Below are positions 1 through 5,791 of a stretch of DNA of 27,001 nucleotides, piece by piece. Source of the stretch: RYN-417 sp043745485 (GTDB taxonomy: Bacteria; Patescibacteriota; Saccharimonadia; Saccharimonadales; JACDBH01). Position numbers and translations under genes: made by a program. Position 1 is the stretch's first letter, and every line of letters begins with the position of its first letter. The DNA lies in contig JAYTSU010000016.1 in NCBI GenBank assembly GCA_043745485.1, positions 1-27,001 on the forward strand. The letters are read 5' to 3'. The notes under the pieces were generated by a model. The model was not told the DNA's origin. It saw only the letters and a program-made list of their open reading frames with translations, and made no database searches.

Positions 1-4
1 GCTA

Positions 5-202
5 CTATCCGGCTTTTGACTCATACCGCGTAACCACCAAATACGACGACTTTACTGAAATATTTGCGAGCCTGCTTATTGAAGCATTGTACAAGCGAAT
101 TACACTTTTATCGGCTCCAAAAATAATTACTCTATCTGCTTGGGCAAAAGCCAACGGTACAGCCGGCAACATTGCTGCAAATAAAGCAGCCAGGGGAACC
201 AT
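5..202 (-). CDS. small possible exported protein, doubtful
   Basis: A 65-codon open frame beginning at ATG 202 on the minus strand. Residues 1-20 are hydrophobic and end in AFA-Q, which looks like a signal-peptidase site, but there is no positively charged n-region. The open frame continues upstream of the ATG without an obvious better start, so this could also be the 3' remnant of a longer gene. The rest has no motif I recognise. No clear ribosome binding site is visible. It could be spurious. Confidence 0.25.
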   Translation of the reverse strand: MVPLAALFAAMLPAVPLAFAQADRVIIFGADKSVIRLYNASISRLANISVKSSYLVVTRYESKAG

Positions 203-269
203 ACCTGCATTTAGAATGCGTGAAAAATGGATGATAGCTGCTGACTTTACTGAATAATTTTGATATTTA

Positions 270-431
270 ACAGATGTAAGCTAGTATGAATCGAGCCTAA
301 AAATCAGGTGGTAGAAACACCTGGTTCGAATCCAGCTCCCGGAGCCAGACCAAGCAGTTGAATCGAGTGACCGGTTCCCAAGACCGATTCCTGATTGACT
401 TCTTACTAGCTAAGTAGAAGTTTGTCCGATT
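270..431 (+). ncRNA. structured tRNA-3'-end-like element, copy A
   Basis: Noncoding element related to a second copy at 1270-1459. Shared blocks are GATGTAAGCTA (273-283), GGTGGTAGAAACA (307-319), a T-arm-like hairpin CTGG-TTCGAAT-CCAG (321-335), then TCCCGGA (337-343), a discriminator-like G and CCA (345-347), CCAAGCAG, a GACC/TTCC tandem (369-392) and AGCTAAG. Ends can pair: AGCTAGTA (279-286) with TACTAGCT (404-411). The 3' end imitates a tRNA (T-arm, 7-nt acceptor strand, N-CCA), but no matching 5' acceptor TCCGGGA or anticodon arm is nearby, so it is not a normal tRNA. CAGGTG (305-310) can alternatively pair with CACCTG (318-323), sharing a strand with the T-arm. Function unknown; a recombination or attachment site is an alternative reading. 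Strand is assigned from the tRNA-like reading. Confidence 0.5.
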
Positions 432-443
432 ACAAGACACAGT

Positions 444-507
444 AATGTTGGAGCCGTCCTAAAGGGCGGTTCTCTCGTGTTCACCTCTGTAACTTAGTTC
501 CAACATT
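444..507. other. long imperfect hairpin, structured noncoding segment
   Basis: AATGTTGGA (444-452) is perfectly complementary to TCCAACATT (499-507). Nested inside is GCCGTCC (453-459), loop TAAA, GGGCGGT (464-470) with two G-T pairs. No T-run follows closely enough for a good intrinsic terminator. It lies between element copy A and the fic promoter, so it may be a further domain of the same RNA or an independent one. Confidence 0.4.
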
Positions 508-545
508 GATCTCTTCCTCCCGTACAAACGAGCAGGAGAAAAGCT

Positions 546-568
546 GACCCGTTCCCTAGACCTGTTCT
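546..568 (+). repeat. third partial copy of the GACC/TTCC tail motif
   Basis: GACC-N-GTTCC followed 8 nt after the first GACC's partner by GACC-TG-TTCT (546-568). The same double motif closes both tRNA-like elements (369-392 and 1370-1393), with TAGACCTG shared with copy B. Here the T-arm part is missing, so this is a truncated copy or a separately used module just upstream of the fic promoter. Confidence 0.4.
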
Positions 569-586
569 TAAATTAACAGAGGTAAT

Positions 587-618
587 ACCTGAAATAACAG
601 GTGATTTTGTGCTATAAT
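587..618 (+). promoter_or_regulatory. fic promoter (extended -10) with candidate operator
   Basis: TGC-TATAAT (610-618) is a good extended -10 box; six bases later lies ATG 625, so the transcript probably begins on the start codon. Just upstream the inverted repeat ACCTG (587-591) / CAGGT (598-602) covers the area where a -35 would lie and could be a regulator site. Confidence 0.6.
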
Positions 619-624
619 ATGAGC

Positions 625-1176
625 ATGCAAAACATCAATAAAGTCAGCAAGCAGCGAGCCATACAGCTGTATGGTAGCACCGACTTATTATCCTTTGAAG
701 TAGGTACAATCAAAGGCCTGCAGCAAATTCATGAATATCTTTTTGGTGATCTCTACGACTTTGCCGGAAAGATCCGTGAGCTCAATATAAGCAAAGATGG
801 ATTTCGTTTTGCGAATCCTTTGTATCTAGAAGATGCTCTCAAACGTATCGAGGCGATGCCAGAAACCACTTTCGAAGAGATTATTGAAAAATACGCTGAG
901 ATGAATATCGCCCATCCGTTCATGGAAGGCAACGGTCGCAGTACTCGAATCTGGTTGGATCTGATCCTTAAAAAGCGTCTAGGTAATTGCATAGACTGGG
1001 CTGTGGTGCACAAAAATGATTATTTTGAGGCTATGATACGTAGCCATGTTAAAACCACTGAGCTACGCGAGCTACTGCGAACAGCATTAACCGACAAAAT
1101 AGATGACCGTGAAGTATTCATGAAAGGTATAGAACAATCGTATTACTACGAAGAGCCCGACGATTATAAGGGCTAG
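625..1176 (+). CDS. Fic-domain AMP-transferase, class III-like
   Basis: Fic enzymes transfer a nucleoside monophosphate, usually AMP from ATP, to a hydroxyl of a target protein. The signature HPFMEGNGRSTR is complete at residues 97-108 (catalytic His97, Glu101, anion-binding Gly-Asn-Gly-Arg, Arg108). Near the C-terminus SYYYE (residues 172-176) fits the S/T-x3-E pattern of the inhibitory helix of class III Fic proteins, although the usual following Gly/Asn is Glu, so the protein is probably self-inhibited rather than needing a separate antitoxin; none is encoded beside it. An upstream in-frame GTG at 601 lies before the -10 box and is unlikely; ATG 625 sits at the predicted transcription start and gives 183 residues. 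There is no Shine-Dalgarno site. The gene is bracketed by two related tRNA-like elements. The target cannot be inferred. Confidence 0.9.
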   Translation: MQNINKVSKQRAIQLYGSTDLLSFEVGTIKGLQQIHEYLFGDLYDFAGKIRELNISKDGFRFANPLYLEDALKRIEAMPETTFEEIIEKYAEMNIAHPFMEGNGRSTRIWLDLILKKRLGNCIDWAVVHKNDYFEAMIRSHVKTTELRELLRTALTDKIDDREVFMKGIEQSYYYEEPDDYKG

Positions 1177-1269
1177 TCGTGAACACTTTTGTATATGAAG
1201 CTATTAATCTGGAGCTTTTATCCTTTACGACAAGTCAAGACACCGAAAACTAAAGTAAAAATTGGTAAA

Positions 1270-1459
1270 TAACGGATGTAAGCTAAGGTAAAGTGAATCA
1301 ATAAATCTGGTGGTAGAAACATCAGGTTCGGATCCTGCTCCCGGAACCAACCAAGCAGAGTAAAGTCCAGACCTAGTTCCTAGACCTGCTTCTAGCTTCT
1401 CTCCTTGATCGGTCAAGAAAAAATTGTGTTGATAGCTAAGAAGAAATTTAATCCGTTCC
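1270..1459 (+). ncRNA. structured tRNA-3'-end-like element, copy B
   Basis: Second copy of the element at 270-431. Matching blocks: GATGTAAGCTA (1275-1285), GGTGGTAGAAACA (1309-1321), T-arm-like CAGG-TTCGGAT-CCTG (1323-1337), TCCCGGA (1339-1345), A-CCA (1346-1349), CCAAGCAG (1351-1358), GACC/TTCC tandem (1370-1393), then, after an extra segment of about 35 nt, AGCTAAG-AGAA-TTT-CCG (from 1434). Stem changes relative to copy A keep pairing: T322-A334 becomes A1324-T1336, and the alternative stem A306-T322 becomes T1308-A1324. The extra segment holds a perfect CTTGA-TCGG-TCAAG hairpin (about 1402-1416). It lies between fic and the cupin gene. Function unknown. Confidence 0.5.
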
Positions 1460-1522
1460 TCGTTAACTGGTTCACGGGACTTGGTGCTATAGTTATCTTT
1501 AGAGCATTAACTCAAGCAAGGA

Positions 1523-1528
1523 TATAAT
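1523..1528 (+). promoter_or_regulatory. -10 box of cupin gene
   Basis: TATAAT lies 4 nt before ATG 1533 and overlaps an alternative ATG (1527) that therefore cannot be on the transcript. This decides the downstream start and implies a leaderless message. Confidence 0.5.
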
Positions 1529-1532
1529 GGTT

Positions 1533-1892
1533 ATGAAATTAATAGTAAAGAAAAGCTTTACATCTCCCGATGAGACTAAGCAACCTTTTGCAAAAGGGCT
1601 AATTGAGACCGTAGATATCGGCGGGCTTGTGGTACATCGCGAGACGCTCGAACCAGGGTGGAAATGGTCGGAAGACGTGAAGCCGGTAGTAAACACTGAA
1701 AGCTGTCAGAAGTATCATGTTAAGTATTTTCTTTCGGGTCGACAAAAAGTGGTGATGAATGATGGCACCGAATTAGAGTTTGGCGCAGGAGATATGGCAA
1801 TCATCCAGCCGGGACACGATGCGTGGGTCGTAGGAGACGAGCCAAATGTGCTTCTTGAACTCTCCGGCGCAACAAAGCCCGCCGAACTTTAA
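1533..1892 (+). CDS. small cupin-domain protein
   Basis: A single-domain cupin of 119 residues. The pattern GWKWSEDVKP, then C-x3-H-x2-Y-LSGR and a second half with FGAGDMAIIQPGHDAW matches the two conserved cupin motifs that form the small beta barrel, with histidines that often bind a metal (around residues 62 and 95). The family has many roles (isomerases, dioxygenases, sensors), and the sequence does not say which applies here; no DNA-binding domain is attached. It stands alone, 356 bp after fic, with its own -10 box directly before the start codon. Start ATG 1533 is preferred over the in-frame ATG 1527, which is inside the -10 box. Confidence 0.75.
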   Translation: MKLIVKKSFTSPDETKQPFAKGLIETVDIGGLVVHRETLEPGWKWSEDVKPVVNTESCQKYHVKYFLSGRQKVVMNDGTELEFGAGDMAIIQPGHDAWVVGDEPNVLLELSGATKPAEL

Positions 1893-2084
1893 GGTATAAG
1901 GGCGCGAATCTCCCTAACCCTCCAACATCTCTTATGCTTGAAAGACACTTAGTCAGATTGTTATACCCGCAAAGGATTTTTTATAGGCAGCTAATGTATT
2001 ATGTAATACTTCGGTCTTTTATAAATGTTCTACGCGGGCCGCTTGTGCATTGGGGTAAGTTAGAGCGTACAGGCACAGATCTTG
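1893..2084. other. intergenic stretch, no gene seen
   Basis: No supported ORF. The only structure noticed is a short inverted repeat GTATTA-TG-TAATAC near 1998-2011. The base composition is mixed, with a GC-rich patch (GCGGGCCGC, about 2034-2042). It may be the decayed flank of the Thr-rich remnant that ends at 2085. Confidence 0.4.
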
Positions 2085-2311
2085 CTAAGAACGCGTAGGT
2101 TGGTGAGCGTGTCCGTAGTCGCTGTTACCTAGTATTAAGGGCTGGTTAGCTTGGCCAGGTGCGGTACTTGTTGTGGTAGTTGTAGGCTGTGTTGGCACAG
2201 TTGTCGTAGTGGCTGAAGATGGGGTTGAGGTTGTTGTACCTGAGACGAGAACAGGAGTAGCAGTAGTTACTGTAGAGCTGTTTGTCGGCGGGGTTGTGCC
2301 GCTAGACTTTT
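2085..2311 (-). pseudogene. C-terminal remnant of a Thr/Ser/Pro-rich protein
   Basis: Read on the minus strand, about 75 codons run open to TAG at 2087-2085. The encoded text is mucin-like: repeated runs such as TTTSTPSSATTTT and QPTTTTSTAPG, then a non-repetitive end, LILGNSDYGHAHQPTRS. Upstream the frame closes with a TAA just before the Nudix start codon and there is no ATG, so the 5' part is missing. Such Thr/Pro-rich stretches are typical linkers or C-terminal stalks of exported proteins. The biased composition argues for a once-translated frame. The simplest reading is a gene cut off by rearrangement where the Nudix gene and its promoter now begin. Confidence 0.5.
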
Positions 2312-2314
2312 TGT

Positions 2315-2320
2315 TATACT
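2315..2320 (+). promoter_or_regulatory. -10 box of Nudix gene
   Basis: TATACT, then 7 nt, then ATG 2328; no Shine-Dalgarno site between them. Implies a leaderless or almost leaderless message. Confidence 0.5.
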
Positions 2321-2327
2321 TAGATTA

Positions 2328-2723
2328 ATGAAAAAAGTAGCTAAGCTGGTAATCATTGATCCAGATGATAAATATCTTTTGATGCATAGAAGTGATCATC
2401 CAAACTTTGGGATAGATCCGGATCTGCCGGGCGGAACATTGGAGGATGACGAAACCCTACTCGAAACTATGCTTCGCGAAGTGAAGGAAGAAGCCGGTGT
2501 GGACATTGATTCTCGCAGGGCTTATGAGATTTATTCAGGTACTGATTATTCAGCACACGGCACTCACTATGCACTCTTTGTCACAAAAATGAAGGTAAGG
2601 CCAGAAATAACTTTGAGCTGGGAACATTCAAGCTACGAGTGGTTGGCTCGAAGTGAGTTTCTCAAAAAAGCAAAAATGGCCAAAGATACGTATATGCATA
2701 TGGTTTACAACACTTTCAAATAG
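2328..2723 (+). CDS. Nudix hydrolase
   Basis: Nudix enzymes hydrolyse nucleoside diphosphates linked to another group. The 23-residue Nudix box G-x5-E-x7-REVKEEAGV is complete (starting at the second Gly of PGGTLEDDE, about residues 36-58), so the Mg-binding glutamates are present and the protein should be active. At 131 residues it is a minimal single-domain enzyme with LLMHRS and LPGG framing typical of MutT/NUDT-like members that act on small nucleotides, but the substrate cannot be read from the sequence. It has its own promoter and is followed by two hairpin terminators, so it is a one-gene transcription unit. Confidence 0.88.
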   Translation: MKKVAKLVIIDPDDKYLLMHRSDHPNFGIDPDLPGGTLEDDETLLETMLREVKEEAGVDIDSRRAYEIYSGTDYSAHGTHYALFVTKMKVRPEITLSWEHSSYEWLARSEFLKKAKMAKDTYMHMVYNTFK

Positions 2724-2775
2724 TATAGTATGAGTTCGTGACCTGTAAGCGGAGCCAAAGCACGTATTTGCTTGA

Positions 2776-2798
2776 ACGGACGTTAAGGCGTCCGTTTT
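2776..2798 (+). terminator. intrinsic terminator after Nudix gene
   Basis: ACGGACG, loop TTAAGG, CGTCCGT, then TTT and a T-rich stretch. Perfect 7-bp stem, 53 nt after the Nudix stop codon. Confidence 0.75.
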
Positions 2799-2837
2799 AT
2801 CTTTGGAAGACATAATTTTATTGGTTCTAACCTTGTT

Positions 2838-2870
2838 AAGTACTCTTTCAATTTGGGGGTACTTTTCTTT
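2838..2870 (+). terminator. second hairpin with T-rich tail
   Basis: AAGTACTC pairs with GGGTACTT (2857-2864, one G-T pair), followed by TTCTTTT. It could insulate the metal operon from upstream transcription. Confidence 0.45.
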
Positions 2871-2953
2871 TAAAGTCAAACACTACAGAACAAACAGAGA
2901 AGATTAAATATAAAGCAAATAATTAATCCTAAAACATTTATAGCTGAATGGAC

Positions 2954-2980
2954 TTGTTAAATACCCCCATGGGGTATAAA
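2954..2980 (+). promoter_or_regulatory. promoter and CsoR-type operator
   Basis: The inverted repeat ATACCCC (2961-2967), centre CAT, GGGGTAT (2971-2977) is a G/C-tract palindrome flanked by AT bases, the form bound by CsoR/RcnR-family repressors. It sits between a possible -35 TTGTTA (2954-2959) and a -10 TATAAA (2975-2980) and overlaps the latter, so the repressor encoded immediately downstream should block its own promoter until it binds metal. Confidence 0.8.
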
Positions 2981-2988
2981 ATATTATA

Positions 2989-3273
2989 ATGATTGCAGAC
3001 ATTAAAAAGCGGGCTAGCCATCGCTCAAAGATAATTGAGGGTCAATTTAAGGGGTTGCAGAAAGCCATTGAAAGCGAAGCTTACTGTATGGATATACTGA
3101 CGCAGGGCCTGGCTATACAAAAATCTTTGGCTTCACTTAACAAATTGATACTTGAGAATCATTTGCGAACTCATGTAACAGAAATGCTTGCTACGGACGA
3201 TCCAAAGAGCCACGAAAAGGCTATACAGGAAATGCTAAGTCTCTATGAGCTTAATAACATACGCAGTAAGTGA
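2989..3273 (+). CDS. CsoR/RcnR-family metal-responsive repressor
   Basis: A 94-residue all-helical regulator of the DUF156 family. The hallmark helix RSKIIEGQFKGLQKAI (residues 12-27) is followed by Cys33 in YCMDIL and by His58 and His62 in NHLRTHV. Copper-type CsoR proteins use Cys-His-Cys; here the third ligand is His, giving Cys-His-His, as in the RcnR-like nickel/cobalt set, although the N-terminal His of RcnR is absent (Ala3). The metal is therefore uncertain: copper is suggested by the Met/His-rich neighbour, nickel or cobalt by the ligands. The ATG is 8 nt after the -10 box, and a palindromic operator covers the promoter, so autoregulation is likely. Its stop codon TGA overlaps the ribosome-binding region of the next gene. 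Confidence 0.88.
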   Translation: MIADIKKRASHRSKIIEGQFKGLQKAIESEAYCMDILTQGLAIQKSLASLNKLILENHLRTHVTEMLATDDPKSHEKAIQEMLSLYELNNIRSK

Positions 3274-3281
3274 GGTGGTTT

Positions 3282-4229
3282 ATGCGTAAAAAAGAATTGT
3301 TAATTGTTGTTGCTGTCATTATTGTCGTCAGTGGAGTTACTGGCACTTTGGTATACAAAAATAAGAATAGCGACAGAGGAGCAAGCATGGATCATAGCAA
3401 AATGTCTATGGCTAGTGCTCCCAGTATAAACTACTCAGTAAATCTTATGTCTGGCAAAACTTATACTGGCAGTAGTCCCGTAACATTACATTTTGACGTT
3501 GAGCAAAATGGCAAGATATTAAAAGATTTTGTCCTAGATAGTACCAAACTTATGCACTTAATTGTAGTTCGTAAAGACCGTACCAATTTTCAACACGTTC
3601 ATCCTAGCTATGACAGCAGTACCGGTATGTTTACTATGGATAACTTTAAGTTTCCTACAGACGGACAATATCGCCTGTACGCTAACTTTGCTACCACTAA
3701 TGCCAAAAAAGACGCTATGGGTATGATTGAAACCGAAGCTCCTTTCCAAGATGTAAGTGTTGGTGACATTAGTAAAGAAGCTATCCAGCCACTTGGAGAT
3801 GATAGGCTCACAAGCAACGTAGATGGCTTCGCGACAAGTATTATAGAGTTACCGGGTGGTGATACCCCGTCAACCTCTGGCCAACCAATTTTTTATGCTG
3901 GACAAGATGCTAGGTTGACCATTGAAATTAACAAAAACGCTACAGCATTTAAGAACTTGCAGGAGTACCTCGGAGCATTAGGCCACATAGTAATTTTAGG
4001 TCCAAATCTAGAGTTTATTCATGCGCACCCATTGCTTGGTGACGTAAACGACCAGATAGGTTTAATAATCTTTATGGTGACATTCCCAATAACTGGACAG
4101 TATAAGCTTTATCTGCAAACTCAGGCGAATGACACAGTATCTACCTTTGACTACAACCTGACAGTCAAGGAACTGCCAAAAGCCAGCAAGTCTAGTAATA
4201 GCATGAACTCCATGCAGATGAGCCATTAA
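3282..4229 (+). CDS. membrane-anchored His/Met-rich exported protein, likely metal-binding
   Basis: One N-terminal membrane helix (about residues 4-23) anchors a 290-residue extracytoplasmic part. Two similar beta-type domains each hold a HLIVV/HIVIL strand followed by a histidine pair: FQHVHP in the first and FIHAHP in the second. Both ends are Met/His-rich: MDHSKMSM after the anchor and MNSMQMSH at the C-terminus. These features suit binding of a soft metal such as copper(I) outside the membrane, but no named family is certain. ATG 3282 is chosen over an in-frame GTG at 3270 because GAGGTGG (3272-3278) makes a proper Shine-Dalgarno site for it. It is the second gene of the CsoR-controlled operon and precedes a permease, so a role in metal capture or delivery is inferred. 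Confidence 0.7.
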   Translation: MRKKELLIVVAVIIVVSGVTGTLVYKNKNSDRGASMDHSKMSMASAPSINYSVNLMSGKTYTGSSPVTLHFDVEQNGKILKDFVLDSTKLMHLIVVRKDRTNFQHVHPSYDSSTGMFTMDNFKFPTDGQYRLYANFATTNAKKDAMGMIETEAPFQDVSVGDISKEAIQPLGDDRLTSNVDGFATSIIELPGGDTPSTSGQPIFYAGQDARLTIEINKNATAFKNLQEYLGALGHIVILGPNLEFIHAHPLLGDVNDQIGLIIFMVTFPITGQYKLYLQTQANDTVSTFDYNLTVKELPKASKSSNSMNSMQMSH

Positions 4230-4280
4230 GCCATGTCAGCAAAAGCTACCTAAATATACTGCCCAAAAGGAGGACAACGC

Positions 4281-5441
4281 ATGATATTACACGCTATTAG
4301 ACACGCACTATCCCTCGCTGGTGCTATGACATGGGAAGTGTTGTGGGCTTTAATCCTCGGCTTTGTCTTATCGGCTGTAGTTCAAGCGGTAGTACGCCGT
4401 CAGACCATTACGAAACTACTTGGTGATGATAAGCCCAAAACGCTGGTGATTGCTATGGGTTTGGGTGCGGCCAGTTCTTCGTGCTCGTATGCTGCCGTTG
4501 CGTTAGCACGGTCACTGTGGCGTAAGGGTGCTAGCTTTACGGCAGCTATGACGTTTGAAATTGCATCTACTAATCTCGTTATTGAACTAGGCATAATTTT
4601 AGCGTTGCTGATTGCTTGGCAGTTTACCTTAGCCGAATTTATTGGTGGGCCTTTGATGATATTGTTTATCGCTATATTGTTCCGCCTATTCCTCCGTAAA
4701 AAGTTACTAGAATCTGCCCACGTGCAAGCTGAAAAAGGCTTGGCTGGTTCAATGGAGGGTCACGCAGCAATGGATATGAGCGTACAACGCGCCGGTACAT
4801 TTTGGCAACGTTTACGCTCACCAGAAGGCTTTACTTCTATATCTCATATCTTTGTTATGGAATGGGCTGCGGTACTACGAGATGTAGTAGGGGGACTGCT
4901 AATAGCTGGTGCGGCAGGAGCATGGATACCGAACAGTTTTTGGCAAAAGTTCTTTTTGGTAGGCCACCCATTATTGTCTAAGTTATGGGGACCGCTCATT
5001 GGACCACTGGTAGCGGTTGTCAGCTTCGTGTGTTCTATAGGTAATGTTCCGCTAGCTGGTGTGCTCTGGAACGGTGGTATTAGTTTTGGCGGAGTTATTA
5101 GCTTTATATTTGCTGACCTGATAATTTTGCCGATACTGATTATTTACCGCAAATACTACGGCACAAAGATGGCATTGTTTATTGCTGCTACGTTTTACGT
5201 CGCAATGGTACTAGCAGGTTATGCCATAGAGCTACTTTTTAGCGTGTTACATCTTATACCTGCGGAAAGAGCAGCCAAAGTAACAGATGCAAGTATTAGC
5301 TGGAACTATACTAGTTTCTTAAACATCGCGTTTCTGATATTGGCAGGAGCATTAGTCTACAGGTTTGTGCGGAGCGGTGGTCTGCCTATGATGAAAATGA
5401 TGAACGGTAAACCAGAGGAAAGACACGCTCATGAACACTGA
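4281..5441 (+). CDS. ArsP-type permease (PF03773)
   Basis: A 386-residue polytopic inner-membrane protein with about eight hydrophobic segments. The segment GAASSSCSYAAVALARSL near residues 58-75 and the later FVCSIGNVPLAGVLW near 249-263 are the duplicated Ser/Cys-containing core motifs of the predicted permease family that includes ArsP. Known members export organoarsenicals, and other members are tied to different metals; the substrate here is inferred only from the operon. The C-terminus, MMKMMNG then HAHEH, and the central loop GHAAMDM are Met/His-rich, which again points to metal. A strong AAAAGGAGG site lies 8 nt before the ATG. Stop is followed at once by an intrinsic terminator, ending the operon. 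Confidence 0.8.
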   Translation: MILHAIRHALSLAGAMTWEVLWALILGFVLSAVVQAVVRRQTITKLLGDDKPKTLVIAMGLGAASSSCSYAAVALARSLWRKGASFTAAMTFEIASTNLVIELGIILALLIAWQFTLAEFIGGPLMILFIAILFRLFLRKKLLESAHVQAEKGLAGSMEGHAAMDMSVQRAGTFWQRLRSPEGFTSISHIFVMEWAAVLRDVVGGLLIAGAAGAWIPNSFWQKFFLVGHPLLSKLWGPLIGPLVAVVSFVCSIGNVPLAGVLWNGGISFGGVISFIFADLIILPILIIYRKYYGTKMALFIAATFYVAMVLAGYAIELLFSVLHLIPAERAAKVTDASISWNYTSFLNIAFLILAGALVYRFVRSGGLPMMKMMNGKPEERHAHEH

Positions 5442-5448
5442 GCCAAAT

Positions 5449-5478
5449 AAAAAAGCCCTCCGTCAAGAGAGCTTTTTT
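5449..5478 (+). terminator. intrinsic terminator of metal operon
   Basis: AAAAAAGC, inner CTC/GAG pairs, GCTTTTTT. The A- and T-runs on both arms make it bidirectional, so it may also stop transcription of the small minus-strand gene at 5493-5618. Confidence 0.8.
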
Positions 5479-5492
5479 ATGAGAAAACTTGT

Positions 5493-5618
5493 TTATTCTT
5501 CGTTCTCTGAACGATTTTCGACTTGTTCTTTCATACTTGCCAGGCGTGCTTTGATTTCACCCTTCTTTTCATAAGCCTTGTTTTCCATTTTATTCAGCTT
5601 ACTTTTCTTGTCTGCCAT
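5493..5618 (-). CDS. 41-residue highly charged small protein
   Basis: Reads MADKKSKLNKM, then alternating Lys/Glu with MKEQVENRSENEE at the end. The start ATG is preceded by a strong AAAGGAG site 8 nt away, and the stop is followed 15 nt later by the bidirectional terminator, so it forms a complete minimal gene. The sequence is predicted to be one amphipathic charged helix without cysteines or membrane segment. No family is recognised; small stress or nucleoid-associated proteins can look like this, but nothing proves it. Confidence 0.7.
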   Translation of the reverse strand: MADKKSKLNKMENKAYEKKGEIKARLASMKEQVENRSENEE

Positions 5619-5791
5619 TGTATAACTCCTTTACTTAGTTAAAGCTCTTTAAGCATATGTTTATTTAAGTTTGTTGATAGTAAATATTCTCACAGTATTA
5701 CCTATATGGATGAGCCCCAATTTTGACCCACAAGCAAATGCATAGGAGTATGAGATAATCACCATATGAAAGCATGCGGATGTGATTTTCT

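Noticed and set aside
305..347. Complete tRNA gene
   Set aside because: T-arm, acceptor 3' strand and CCA are present, but no 5' acceptor TCCGGGA and no anticodon arm lie within reach in either copy.
270..1459. Integron attC sites around a fic cassette
   Set aside because: Copy A has an ATTTAAC-like core, but copy B lacks it, neither has a GTTRRRY partner at the other end, and there is no integrase in the window.
5723..5759. TTGACC / GATAAT as promoter of the glycosyltransferase gene
   Set aside because: The spacing of 25 nt is too long for a -35/-10 pair; only the GATAAT is kept as a weak candidate.
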